A stretch of 64,000 nt of DNA. Origin: Gloeothece verrucosa PCC 7822 (GTDB lineage Bacteria; Cyanobacteriota; Cyanobacteriia; Cyanobacteriales; Microcystaceae). Made by a program: the position numbers and the translations under genes. The stretch is from positions 5,510,501-5,574,500 of the forward strand of contig NC_014501.1 in the NCBI RefSeq assembly GCF_000147335.1, written 5' to 3'. Under the pieces are notes generated by a model, which had not been told where the DNA came from, did not search any database, and saw only the letters and a list, made by a program, of their open reading frames with translations. Positions within the stretch are counted from its first letter, which is position 1; every line of letters starts with the position of its first letter. Shown here piece by piece: positions 33,800 through 43,347 of this stretch.

Positions 33800-33990
33800 A
33801 TGATGAATTATATTGATGTTACTAATCGCTTGAGTGAAAACTCTATTAGTGATCATGAGTTGATTTTAGGGAAGGAAATTATTTTTATTGTAATCAATAT
33901 GCAATAGAACAATTAAGTAAGGTTTTGCGACATCGCCAAGATGTAACGAGAGTTCATCTTTTTTCTCATGGTTCGCCGAGATACTTGTGA
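33800..33990 (+). pseudogene. Remnant of a DUF4347 domain
   Basis: From ATG 33800 one frame runs to a stop at 33905-33907. From about 33885 another frame reads sensibly as YAIEQLSKVLRHRQDV followed by TRVHLFSHGSP and stops at 33990. That second piece is the core of DUF4347 (EQLSxVLxxRQDVxxVHLxSHGSPG), a domain often found at the N-terminus of giant cyanobacterial surface proteins. A frameshift and a premature stop separate it from the large surface protein gene that begins 105 bases downstream. Confidence 0.65.
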
Positions 33991-34095
33991 GCCAAATTCA
34001 GGTGAATTTCAGCTTGTTTACCCTGAAATCTAATATTTGCTTGACCAAAATCTAGTAGTTTCCTATTACAGTTCATTTAAACTCAGGAAAAAATC

Positions 34096-37000
34096 ATGGC
34101 AACTATTTACGTTAAAACCGGTTCCACAGGAAATGGTTCTGCTTGGAATAATGCTTATGGCAGTTTACAAAGTGCAATCGCAGCAGCACAGTCGGGAGAT
34201 GAAATTTGGGTAGCGGCAGGTACTTATAAACCCACTACGGGAACGGATAGAACTGCAAGCTTTACTCTGAAAAATAATGTAGCTATTTATGGGGGATTCG
34301 CCGGCACGGAAACTGCCCGAAATCAGCGTAATATTACTAATAATGTCACGATTTTAAGTGGTGAAATTGGCGCGGCGGGAATTGCAGATAATGCGTATCA
34401 TGTCGTAAGCGCGACGGGTACAGTTTCTACTCCTCTGGGTAACAGTTCTATTCTCGATGGGTTTACCATTACTGGTGGTAATGCCAATGGTACGACGGGA
34501 AATCAAGGTAATGGCGGTGGGGTGTATGTTTCGGGGGCAAGTCCAACCCTGAAAAATATCACTTTCCGTGATAATAATGGGGTTAATGGTGGCGCTTTAT
34601 ATAACGAGTCTGGCAGTAATCCCATCCTGATTGATACGGTGTTTGAGTACAACACAGCAACGCGAGGGGCGGCGATTTACGATGATTTGAGTAGTCCCCA
34701 GATTACTAATGGAACTTTTCGCCTCAATACGGCTATTAATGACGGGGGAGCGATTTATAACACCAGTAGCAGTAATCCTACCATTGTTGATTCGGTTTTT
34801 AGTAGAAATTCTGCGAACCGAGGTAGTGGTGGCGCGGTTTTCAATAATCTGAGTAACCCCAATTTTATCAATAGTACCTTTAGTAGTAACGTGGCGATTA
34901 CTGGGGGTGCTTTGTCTAATACTTCTAGTAGCGTCGCCATACGCAATAGTATCCTCTATGGTAATCAGAATAGTAGCGGCACTACGACTAATCAGATTAG
35001 CGGTGGTGGTGTGACGGTTGCTAATAGTATTATCCAAGGGGGAGGGTTTACGGGTGCAACGGATAATGACCCTCTGTTTGTTAATGCGAGTGCAGATGAT
35101 TTACGCTTAAAAACCGGTTCTCCTGCTTTGAATGGGGGGGATGTTAATTTATTACCTGCGGATAGTCGAGATTTAGATGGAGATGGTAATACATCTGAAA
35201 AAATTCCCCTTGATTTAGCGGGTAATACCCGTGTTGTGGGTGCAAATGTAGATTTAGGGGCGTATGAAGGTGCAGAACTCGCTCCTGCCCCAACTCCTGC
35301 CCTTTCTCGCGTTGTTTATGTGCGTGCTGGTGCGGGGGGAAGCAATAATGGTACGTCTTGGACTAATGCCTATACCAGTTTACAGGATGCCTTAGCCGCA
35401 GCGCAAAGTGGGGATAAGATTTGGGTTGCTGGTGGAACTTATAAACCGACTACGGGAAGCGACAGAACGGCAACTTTTACCCTCAAAAATAATGTAGAAA
35501 TTTATGGGGGGTTTGCAGGAACGGAAACGAGTTTTAGTCAGCGTAATGTATCAACTAATGTCACTACTTTAAGTGGGGATATTGGCACGGTTAATAATAC
35601 GGCTGATAATGTTTATCATGTGGTAACGTCAAATTCACCTGCAAATACGGCTGTTTTAGATGGCTTTACTATTTCAGGAGGGAATGCTAATGGAACAGTT
35701 ACAGGTCAGAGTAACGGTGGTGGGATATTTATCCCGGATAGTAATCCTATTCTCAGAAATCTGATTGTTGAAAATAACAACGCTACCAACATTGGTGGTG
35801 GACTTTTTAATTCGACTAATTCTAATTATTCATTAACAAGTAGCATTTTCCGCAACAATACTGCTTCAAGTGGTGGAGCTATTTACAATGGTGGTAGCAG
35901 TCCCACATTAACAGATGTAACTTTTACTAATAATACTGCTACCAGTGGGGGAGGGGCTATTTTTAATGCTGGTAATGCTACTTTCAATAATACGACTTTT
36001 GGTAACAATACTGCTCTTTATGGTGGAGCTATTTTCAATAGTAGTAATAGCCCTATTTTCAATACGGCAACTTTTACTAGCAATATTGCTAGTGGTTTAG
36101 GTGGTGCTATTTACAACGATATCAGTAATTCCACGCTAAATAATGTTACCTTTGCTCAAAACCGAGCCACTAACAATGGTGGGGCAATTTATAATAGCAG
36201 AAGTAGATCCACTATTACTCAAGGTAGTTTTCAAGACAATCGTGCTAGTAATGGAGGAGCTATCTCTAATGAAAACCTAAGCGATAATTTAAGCTTAACT
36301 AATGTTAGCTTTATCTTAAACCGTGCTGATGGTGGTTTAGGTGGGGCAATTTACAATGTAAATAGCAATAACCTACAAATCACTAACAATACATTTAGTC
36401 GAAATGCTGCTGCAAATGGTGGGGCAATTTATCAGATTCAAAATGGCCCATACTCCAATCCCGTTATTTCTACTATTGTTAATACCACATTTAGTGGTAA
36501 TTCGGCTAATTCAGGAAGTGCATTATTCACTACGGAAAGCTACGGCTATAACTACAGTACAACTCTTCGTAACAGTATTATTTGGGACAATGGTGGTACA
36601 GCAATTGATAATGGAACGAGAGCTACAATCACAGCTACCAATAACATTGCACAAGGCGGACAATTTGGAACAAACGTTGACCCCTTATTTGTCGATCCCA
36701 TCAACCACGACTTACGCCTCCAAAGCGGCTCCCCTGCCATCAACGCAGGTAGTAACGCCGCCCTCCCTGCCGATACCCGTGACTTAGACAAAGACGGCAA
36801 CACCACCGAAGCAATACCCCTTGATATTGCCCGAAATCCTCGCGTTAACGGTACAAACGTCGATATAGGTGCTTATGAATTTACCCCAAATAGCGCACCC
36901 GTCCTCAATGATACTACCCTCACCGTCCCCGAAAATAGTCCCTTAAACACCCTTGTAGGCACAATTACCGCCACCGATGCCGATAATAACCCCTTAACCT

Positions 37001-39243
37001 ACAGTATCACCGCAGGGAATCCTAACCTCGATGGCGACGCAACCCCCGCCTTTACCATCAATAATAGCGGACAAATTCGCGTAGCTGACCCCGATGACAT
37101 CGACTTTGAACGCAACCCCAGTAACGCCTTAACCGTCACCGTCAGCGATGGTAGCTTAACCGACACCGCGACTATTACCGTTAACCTCACCGATGTCATC
37201 GAAACCCCCAACCGTCCCCCTGTCGCTAACGATGCTACTTTTAGCCTCCTGAAAACCAGTCCCATCAATACCACAGTCGGAACAGTTACCGCAACTGACC
37301 CCGATAATAACACTTTAACCTACAGTATTACCGCCGGCAATTTAGACAGCGATGGGGACAATACCAAGGCATTTGCTATTAGTAATAGTGGCGTTATTAC
37401 GGTTGCTGACCCTGACGATATTAGCAGTCAAACTAACCCCTTTAACCTAACAGTTACGGTTAGCGATGGTAACTTAACCGATACGGCTGCTATTACCGTT
37501 AATTTAACCAATCCTGTCAACCGTGCGCCAGTCGTTAATGATAGTGTTTTCAGCATTTCAAAAAACAGTGCTAACGGTACAGTAGTCGGAACAATTAACG
37601 CCACTGACCCCGATAATAACCCCTTAACCTACAGTATTATTGCGGGTAATCTAGACACAGATGGGGATAATATCAAGGCATTTGCTATTAGTAATACGGG
37701 GGTAATTACTGTTACTGACAAAGATGATATTCTAGCCCAAACTAACCCCTTTAATCTTACCGTTCAGGGAAGTGACGGCAACTTAACCGATACCGGAATA
37801 GCTACCATTAACCTCAATAATGTTAACCCCCTTTCCTTCCAACTAAAACTCTATGAAGACAATAACGGCGCAGTAGGCAGTGAAATTACCGGCAATAGTG
37901 CAATCAAAGGCAATAAATTCTTTGCCGAAATCTTAGTCGGAGATACTCGTACCAATGCGGCAGGATTAATCACCAATGCGCTTAACTTTAATTTTGCTCC
38001 TGATGTCGCCCAAAACCTCAATAACTTCTCAGACATTACTAATGTCAATAATCCCTTAGTTACCTCTAATTTTCCTCTATTCCGAGGGGGAACATTAGAC
38101 AATACCAACGGGACAATTACTAACCTGAGTGGCGGTTCACTCCCTCAAGGAAACCAAGGTTCTGCTATTGGGATTAATCAACTATCTCGCTTTGGTTTAC
38201 TGCAATTTGATGTCGTCGGAACCAGGGATAATTCAAACCTAACCCTTACCTTTGATGCGAGTCAAATTGGTTTTGCGGATGGAACCTTTGCCGACCCCAA
38301 CGGCACACTTACCCTAACTCGTAATATTATCATCAATGATGCTCCTATTGTTAACCAGATTAACAACGTTAACCTAGCAGAAAGAAGTGCCGCCGGAACC
38401 GTTGTAGTAGCGGGTAACTTAGTAGAAGCAACCGATGATGATTTAACCGGACAAGCAGTAACATTTAGCCTCAGTACCTCCCCCAAAGATGCGTCAGGAA
38501 ATGACCTATTTTCCATCAACTCTAGTACAGGAGAAATTACCGTTACTCAAGCCGGTTTTAATACCATTGACTTTGAAAGCGGCATTACTTCTTATAACTT
38601 AGGAGTGAAAGCATTTGACGGTTATAAATACTCCACAGAAAAGGCATTTACCGTTAATATTACCAACGTAAATGAAGGCACAATTGCCGTTGATAAAACC
38701 AGCGTCACCTTCGGCACAAACCTCTCCCAATACCGTACAGGTGCAACCGATAGCTTATTTGTTCGTCCCAACTTTGCCGACAAAACTAAATACATTGACA
38801 TCACCAATACTACTGTAGGAGTAGCGGATATAATCTCTATTTCTGGCATTACAATTAATGCTCAAAATGTGAGAATTAACGCTGACTTTAGCAACGGTGA
38901 TATCTTATTAAGTCCTGGACAAACCAGACGTATTGCTTTAACTTATGCTCCCACAGCCGCACGAGAAAACTTTAATATTGCTGATGGATTAATCATTAAC
39001 AGCAATGCTCAAAATGACTCATCTTTAGACATTCGTCTCACCGGAAAATCTACCTTTAACAGCGATATTTCCTACGACGGAAAAGTCAATTTAACGGACT
39101 TAAATACCTTACAGCGTGCTGGTTTATTTGGTAGTAGTAGTGGACAAACTAACTATGACCCTACTGCCGATATTACTGGAGATGGACGTATTAATTTAGC
39201 CGAATTAGTTCCCTTAAATGCTGAATTTGGATTAGTTGTTTAA
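34096..39243 (+). CDS. Large beta-helix/cadherin-like/dockerin-like surface protein
   Basis: The 1715-residue protein is modular. Residues 1-395 and 404-930 are two homologous right-handed beta-helix units, each opening with YVxxGxxGxGxSWxNAYxSLQxAxAAAQSGD and closing with DPLFVxPxxxDLRLxxGSPAxNxG (choice-of-anchor Q type). Three cadherin-like repeats follow (931-1037, 1038-1140, 1141-1243), then a 165-residue domain found also in the next gene (1244-1410), another cadherin-like domain (1412-1525), an ASH-like domain, and a C-terminal dockerin-like pair of calcium loops (about 1651-1715). No signal peptide is visible, so export may use a type I or other route. It is probably a calcium-binding adhesin; no ligand can be named. 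Confidence 0.85.
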   Translation: MATIYVKTGSTGNGSAWNNAYGSLQSAIAAAQSGDEIWVAAGTYKPTTGTDRTASFTLKNNVAIYGGFAGTETARNQRNITNNVTILSGEIGAAGIADNAYHVVSATGTVSTPLGNSSILDGFTITGGNANGTTGNQGNGGGVYVSGASPTLKNITFRDNNGVNGGALYNESGSNPILIDTVFEYNTATRGAAIYDDLSSPQITNGTFRLNTAINDGGAIYNTSSSNPTIVDSVFSRNSANRGSGGAVFNNLSNPNFINSTFSSNVAITGGALSNTSSSVAIRNSILYGNQNSSGTTTNQISGGGVTVANSIIQGGGFTGATDNDPLFVNASADDLRLKTGSPALNGGDVNLLPADSRDLDGDGNTSEKIPLDLAGNTRVVGANVDLGAYEGAELAPAPTPALSRVVYVRAGAGGSNNGTSWTNAYTSLQDALAAAQSGDKIWVAGGTYKPTTGSDRTATFTLKNNVEIYGGFAGTETSFSQRNVSTNVTTLSGDIGTVNNTADNVYHVVTSNSPANTAVLDGFTISGGNANGTVTGQSNGGGIFIPDSNPILRNLIVENNNATNIGGGLFNSTNSNYSLTSSIFRNNTASSGGAIYNGGSSPTLTDVTFTNNTATSGGGAIFNAGNATFNNTTFGNNTALYGGAIFNSSNSPIFNTATFTSNIASGLGGAIYNDISNSTLNNVTFAQNRATNNGGAIYNSRSRSTITQGSFQDNRASNGGAISNENLSDNLSLTNVSFILNRADGGLGGAIYNVNSNNLQITNNTFSRNAAANGGAIYQIQNGPYSNPVISTIVNTTFSGNSANSGSALFTTESYGYNYSTTLRNSIIWDNGGTAIDNGTRATITATNNIAQGGQFGTNVDPLFVDPINHDLRLQSGSPAINAGSNAALPADTRDLDKDGNTTEAIPLDIARNPRVNGTNVDIGAYEFTPNSAPVLNDTTLTVPENSPLNTLVGTITATDADNNPLTYSITAGNPNLDGDATPAFTINNSGQIRVADPDDIDFERNPSNALTVTVSDGSLTDTATITVNLTDVIETPNRPPVANDATFSLLKTSPINTTVGTVTATDPDNNTLTYSITAGNLDSDGDNTKAFAISNSGVITVADPDDISSQTNPFNLTVTVSDGNLTDTAAITVNLTNPVNRAPVVNDSVFSISKNSANGTVVGTINATDPDNNPLTYSIIAGNLDTDGDNIKAFAISNTGVITVTDKDDILAQTNPFNLTVQGSDGNLTDTGIATINLNNVNPLSFQLKLYEDNNGAVGSEITGNSAIKGNKFFAEILVGDTRTNAAGLITNALNFNFAPDVAQNLNNFSDITNVNNPLVTSNFPLFRGGTLDNTNGTITNLSGGSLPQGNQGSAIGINQLSRFGLLQFDVVGTRDNSNLTLTFDASQIGFADGTFADPNGTLTLTRNIIINDAPIVNQINNVNLAERSAAGTVVVAGNLVEATDDDLTGQAVTFSLSTSPKDASGNDLFSINSSTGEITVTQAGFNTIDFESGITSYNLGVKAFDGYKYSTEKAFTVNITNVNEGTIAVDKTSVTFGTNLSQYRTGATDSLFVRPNFADKTKYIDITNTTVGVADIISISGITINAQNVRINADFSNGDILLSPGQTRRIALTYAPTAARENFNIADGLIINSNAQNDSSLDIRLTGKSTFNSDISYDGKVNLTDLNTLQRAGLFGSSSGQTNYDPTADITGDGRINLAELVPLNAEFGLVV

Positions 39244-39462
39244 GTTTAACTGTTTAGAGGTTTTTAAACAGTAAAAAAAGAACAGTTGAAGGTGGAGGAG
39301 TAATCGTTTTTTGCACAGTTATTACGGGTTTTAAAGCCTCTAAATGCTCAGAAAGCACTTCAATAGTTTATTTTAACAGTTGCCGTCAATTTGAGGAGTG
39401 AGATTTACTTGGTTTTTTAATCGTCAAACTTTTGTTTCGTTACATGATAGGAGAATTTAATC

Positions 39463-40068
39463 ATGACTATTCTTACTTCTCAATTTAACCTCAGAACCGA
39501 TAATAACGGCGTACCCGGTGCAATTCTCAACAGTCCTTTAAATACAGGAGATAGCTTTTTTGTTGAGGTTTTAATGGGAGATTTTCGGAGCAATGCTGTG
39601 GGAATTACTAGCAGCAATATTAATCTATCTTTTGCTCCCAACCAATTACAAAATATTAATAAGCCCTTTGATACGGTTTCCTTAAGTAGTCCCTTGTTAC
39701 CCTCTAGTTTTTATTTAGGAAGAACCGGAAATTTAGATAATAATAATGGAGTAATTACTAATTTAGGTGCCGGTTCTATTCCTAGTTTTGGCATTGGTTC
39801 ACCCATTGGAATTAATCAATTAGATACTTTTAGTTTATTCCATTTTCAAGTCATAGGGATGAACAATTCTATCCTCACCCTTAATATTGATTTATCCCAA
39901 ACAGGTTTTGCTGATGGTACATTTGCCAATCAATCTCCTAACCAAAATCAATTTGCACAAACAATTATGATTAATCATTCTCAACCAATTCCTGAATCTT
40001 CCCCTATCTTAGCTATTTTTTTATTGGGGACTTTATTGCTGCTAAAAAAATTTTTGATTCTAGAATAG
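39463..40068 (+). CDS. Membrane-anchored relative of one domain of the preceding surface protein
   Basis: The 201 residues align with 1244-1410 of the large surface protein: SQFNLRTDNNGVPG matches FQLKLYEDNNGAVG, and later GSPIGINQLDTFSLFHFQV and QTGFADGTFA match its counterpart. I know no name for this domain. The C-terminus (PIPESSPILAIFLLGTLLLL then KK) looks like a PEP-CTERM-type sorting tail. No N-terminal signal is obvious. It starts 219 bases after the large gene and might serve as its cell-bound partner, or be a duplicate. Confidence 0.7.
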   Translation: MTILTSQFNLRTDNNGVPGAILNSPLNTGDSFFVEVLMGDFRSNAVGITSSNINLSFAPNQLQNINKPFDTVSLSSPLLPSSFYLGRTGNLDNNNGVITNLGAGSIPSFGIGSPIGINQLDTFSLFHFQVIGMNNSILTLNIDLSQTGFADGTFANQSPNQNQFAQTIMINHSQPIPESSPILAIFLLGTLLLLKKFLILE

Positions 40069-40084
40069 TCAACAACTAAGTTGT

Positions 40085-40690
40085 TTAAAGTCTTTGCAAG
40101 ATACAAAATAAAGCACGGGGAAGCGGGTCTAAGGTTCCATAGTACACCGTTTCTTGTGCTGAACGCAGTAAAAAATGCTCTCGGAATAATTCTTCGATCT
40201 CAGAGGCCCTAAATCGATAAGGCCCGCCTTCAAGGGTTTCTGAAACGCTAAAAGTTTTAAGAAATAGATATTTTGAAGGTTTAAGTAGCCTTGCCACCAC
40301 CTGCACGTAGTCCGCCCGGCGTTCCGGAGCCAGAACGTGGAAACAGCCACGATCCAAGATCAGATCGAATTGTTCTCCAAGCTGAGTGTTGAGAATATCA
40401 TCCTGTTTCCAGGTAATCTCCAGCCGTCTTTGCTGTGCCACAGAAGAAGCCTTGTCGATAGCACTATGGGAGAGGTCAGTGGCTATCACGTTAAAGCCGC
40501 GCTCGGCCAGTGCCATTGCCTGTGTTCCGGGACCGGTTCCTAAATCTAAAACCATTGCCTGATCGAGGTTTAACTCGCTTAGAGCTTTATCTACATCGAG
40601 ATCCAATTCTGGGTGGAACCAAGGCATTGTTTCCACAGACTCTTGCTGATACAACTGCTCCCAGTCGGGAAATGAACGTTCTTTTTCCAT
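40085..40690 (-). CDS. Class I SAM-dependent methyltransferase
   Basis: The 201-residue protein has the SAM-binding motif VLDLGTGPGTQ (47-57), then VIATDLSHSAIDKA and the acidic residue of motif II, and DILNTQLGEQFDLILDRGCFHVL (98-120, in part). It begins with FPDWEQLYQQESVETMPWFHPELD, as in thiopurine methyltransferase/TehB-like proteins. The C-terminal portion is helical and then strands ALFCILQRL. The substrate is unknown. The gene ends 16 bases from the end of the convergent anchored protein gene. Confidence 0.82.
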   Translation of the reverse strand: MEKERSFPDWEQLYQQESVETMPWFHPELDLDVDKALSELNLDQAMVLDLGTGPGTQAMALAERGFNVIATDLSHSAIDKASSVAQQRRLEITWKQDDILNTQLGEQFDLILDRGCFHVLAPERRADYVQVVARLLKPSKYLFLKTFSVSETLEGGPYRFRASEIEELFREHFLLRSAQETVYYGTLDPLPRALFCILQRL

Positions 40691-40902
40691 AGTGATAGGC
40701 TAATTGAGTTAGTTTGTTACTGAGAACGGGGATTGTACCGGTTCGTCTTTACAGATGGAAATCGCATCTAGGTTCGTCTAGGGAGTCAGGCAGAAGAAAT
40801 TACCCACAGGGTTTCGATGTTGTTTGATTTCTCGGTACGCCCGTCAGAACGCTTAGATGCGATTGCTATTGCTTATGCCGCTATGTGCGGCGATAGGATG
40901 AA

Positions 40903-41103
40903 TTAAGAGCTAACTGTTGTGGTCAGTCGGAAAGCCCAGACTGCTAAAACAGCAGTAATAATGATGGCGATGAACGACATTGAAAGCGGAACTGTCCACA
41001 CGCCTACTATTGCTGGCCAGTGATAGATAATTCTGATTAAATGTAGCAGTCCAATTAGGGCGAATATTAAACCGGAAACTATTAAATAAGATTTTTGTGT
41101 CAT
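40903..41103 (-). CDS. Small two-helix membrane protein
   Basis: The 66-residue protein has two hydrophobic helices (about 6-26, YLIVSGLIFALIGLLHLIRI, and 38-60, VPLSMSFIAIIITAVLAVWAF) with a short loop HWPAIVGVW. I do not recognise its family. GGAGGG lies 5-10 bases upstream of the ATG, a good ribosome-binding site, so I consider it real. It is followed downstream by a long non-coding gap before the methyltransferase gene. Confidence 0.65.
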   Translation of the reverse strand: MTQKSYLIVSGLIFALIGLLHLIRIIYHWPAIVGVWTVPLSMSFIAIIITAVLAVWAFRLTTTVSS

Positions 41104-41231
41104 TTTTCCCTCCTGCTGATAAACATGAAAGGATGAATAACTCCTTACTTTAATTATATCAAACTTAATTTGGTTAGAACTTAAGATTTTTTGCCTAAAG
41201 TAATTGAGTAATTATATCTAAATAATAGATG

Positions 41232-41310
41232 AGTAGGTCGACTCCCAATAAAGTTAACAGTGAGATTGGGGTTCATGGGAAAGGGCAATGGGTCAGAGTT
41301 GGCAGAGTTT
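41232..41310. repeat. Interspersed repeat, copy 2 (AATAAAGTTAACAGTGAGAT)
   Basis: GTAGGTCGAC is followed by AATAAAGTTAACAGTGAGAT, then GGGTTCATGGG and AAGGGCAATGGGT. It corresponds to the copy at 33321-33395 in order and spacing, with substitutions at the joints. Confidence 0.6.
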
Positions 41311-41340
41311 GACCGGAGCGCGGGTACAGAGAAGCTCTAT

Positions 41341-41553
41341 TTATGTCCAGGTACTTAACTTAATAAATTGAGCAATGGTGTGATCGATGATCTCGTGAGC
41401 CAAAGCAATATTTTTATCTAATTCCTGCTCGGATTGTTCTAATAGATGAATGGCACTTTTAATATTGTCTAAAGCTTGACTAAGATTTTCCTGATATTCT
41501 TTGACAATCGGGGGATAATTTGGGTTAAAATCGGCTGATTCTTGGTATTTCAT
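41341..41553 (-). CDS. Small helical protein of unknown function
   Basis: The 70-residue protein is predicted to be largely helical, with a heptad-like run QALDNIKSAIHLLEQ and then DKNIALAHEIIDHTIAQFIKL. There is no signal or membrane segment. I do not recognise it. It is upstream of and divergent from pyk. The ATG at 41553 is preceded by GAGGAGT, an adequate ribosome-binding site, which is the main reason to keep it. Confidence 0.55.
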   Translation of the reverse strand: MKYQESADFNPNYPPIVKEYQENLSQALDNIKSAIHLLEQSEQELDKNIALAHEIIDHTIAQFIKLSTWT

Positions 41554-41794
41554 CTTACTTTTATACTCCTCATCAAAATTTATATTATCATTATTAATCT
41601 AAAAAATTCATGACTACAGAAATTTTTAAGAATGTCCCTCAATTAAGGATAGTTTCAGCCCGAGTAAACTCGCCCGATTTTGGCGGCTGTTTGTTAAAAT
41701 TGTGACAGAATTTCACCCTCACTTAACCTAAGTCAATAAACTTTACTTTACAATTGTCTTCAAAAGGACTGCCCACTTAGCATTGAACTGATTA

Positions 41795-43219
41795 ATGAAA
41801 TTACTGACACACCGAACCAAAATTGTCGCTACCATCGGGCCTGCAAGTAGTTCCCCCGAAATTCTCAAACAAATGATTGATGCGGGAATGAACGTGGCGC
41901 GGCTAAACTTTTCTCATGGAAGCTATGAAGACCATGCTCGTATGGTTTTCTTACTGCGTTCTGTATCTAAAGAGCTAGATTACCCCATTACGCTACTTCA
42001 AGATTTACAAGGTCCCAAAATTCGTGTCGGACAATTACCCTCCGGACAGATTATGCTCACTGAAGGAGAATATATCACTCTAGTTCCCCAGGCCGAATTT
42101 GACAATCAACCTCATACTATCTCTATTGATTATCCTCATATAGCCCAAGATGCTCAACCTGGAGAACAGGTACTCCTCGATGATGGACTCTTAGAATTAC
42201 GAGTAGAGGATATTCAAGGCAATGCTGTGAAATGTAAAATTATTGAAGGGGGTATCCTCAAAAGTCGTAAAGGTGTCAATTTTCCTCAATTAAATTTACG
42301 TCTTCCCTCAATGACTGAAAAAGACGAAAAAGATCTCGAATTTGGCTTATCTCAGGGTATAGATTGGGTATCTCTTAGCTTTGTCCGAAAAGGCGAGGAT
42401 ATACGCTATTTGAAAAACTTTTTAGCCGCCAAAGGCCAAGGGGATGTTCCTGTGATCGCCAAGATTGAAAAACCGCAAGCCATTGACCATTTAGAAGAGA
42501 TTGTGAGCGAATGTGATGGATTAATGGTGGCCAGAGGCGACTTAGGCGTAGAAATGAGTCCCGAAAAAGTGCCTTTACTGCAAAAGAAAATTATCCGCTT
42601 GTGTAACCTCCAAAATCGTCCAGTGATTACGGCGACTCAGATGTTAGAAAGTATGATTCATAACCCCCGGCCCACAAGAGCCGAAGCGTCTGATGTGGCT
42701 AATGCTATCATTGATGGAACAGATGCAGTGATGTTATCTGGAGAGTCGGCAGTAGGAGACTTTCCGGTCAAAGCGGTAGAAATGTTGGCAAAAATTGCCA
42801 TATCTGTAGAAAGAGACGTGGAATTTATTAATCATCCCCCCTCAGATAATGATGAAACTCACGCGCTTTCAGAAGCTTTAAATGCCATTGAGAAAACGCT
42901 GGATCTGCGCTATATTGTCTCGTTTACCAGTACGGGTTACAGCGCTATTTTAGCCTCTAAAGAACGTCCGTCTGTTCCGGTTATTGCCATCACTCCTTCA
43001 GAAAAAGTTTATCATCGTTTAAATTTAGTTTGGGGGGTTATTCCTTTATTAATTGAACAGCAAGTTAATACTTTTGAAGATTTAATTGAGCAAGTAGAAA
43101 CCAATTTAATCGGGCAAAATTTAGCTGCGAAGGGCGATAAAATTTTAATTATGGGAGGTATCCCCACTCAACAGGCCCGAAAGACTAACTTTTTAAAAAT
43201 TCACACCATTAGTCATTAA
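41795..43219 (+). CDS. pyk: Pyruvate kinase
   Basis: The 474-residue enzyme transfers phosphate from phosphoenolpyruvate to ADP in the final step of glycolysis. Family marks are RTKIVATIGPAS at the start, ARLNFSHGS, KIRVGQLP (start of the B domain at about 75-165), IAKIEKPQA with the catalytic Lys, GLMVARGDLGVE, and VITATQMLESM. The length is that of the short bacterial form without the extra C-terminal PEP-utiliser domain. Cyanobacteria often have two isozymes; which one this is cannot be told. It is a single transcription unit. Confidence 0.97.
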   Translation: MKLLTHRTKIVATIGPASSSPEILKQMIDAGMNVARLNFSHGSYEDHARMVFLLRSVSKELDYPITLLQDLQGPKIRVGQLPSGQIMLTEGEYITLVPQAEFDNQPHTISIDYPHIAQDAQPGEQVLLDDGLLELRVEDIQGNAVKCKIIEGGILKSRKGVNFPQLNLRLPSMTEKDEKDLEFGLSQGIDWVSLSFVRKGEDIRYLKNFLAAKGQGDVPVIAKIEKPQAIDHLEEIVSECDGLMVARGDLGVEMSPEKVPLLQKKIIRLCNLQNRPVITATQMLESMIHNPRPTRAEASDVANAIIDGTDAVMLSGESAVGDFPVKAVEMLAKIAISVERDVEFINHPPSDNDETHALSEALNAIEKTLDLRYIVSFTSTGYSAILASKERPSVPVIAITPSEKVYHRLNLVWGVIPLLIEQQVNTFEDLIEQVETNLIGQNLAAKGDKILIMGGIPTQQARKTNFLKIHTISH

Positions 43220-43295
43220 TCATTAGTTATTAGTTATTAGTCAGAGCATCTTTGCCCCTTCCCCCTTACCTATTTGCCGTAACATAATAGACGAG

Positions 43296-43311
43296 AGACT
43301 AATATTAGTCT
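43296..43311. promoter_or_regulatory. Perfect 16-bp palindrome upstream of the response regulator gene
   Basis: AGACTAATATTAGTCT is its own reverse complement and lies 37 bases before the GTG start of the regulator. It may be an operator, perhaps for the regulator's own winged-helix domain, but no protein is known to bind it. Confidence 0.4.
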
Positions 43312-43347
43312 ATCCTCATAGATATAAAATCTGATAGCGGTAAACCT

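Larger units (their letters stand above)
33218..34095. other. Intergenic region with repeat and gene remnant
   Basis: The 878 bases hold an interspersed repeat (33321-33395) and a decayed DUF4347 fragment (33800-33990), both listed separately. The rest is AT-rich without a credible gene. The promoter for the large surface protein must lie between about 33640 and 34095. Confidence 0.6.

Noticed and set aside
39249..39272. ACTGTTTA/TAAACAGT hairpin after the giant protein gene as a terminator
   Set aside because: It is followed by A residues, not T, on the coding strand, so it is not a standard rho-independent terminator, though it may still protect the mRNA end.
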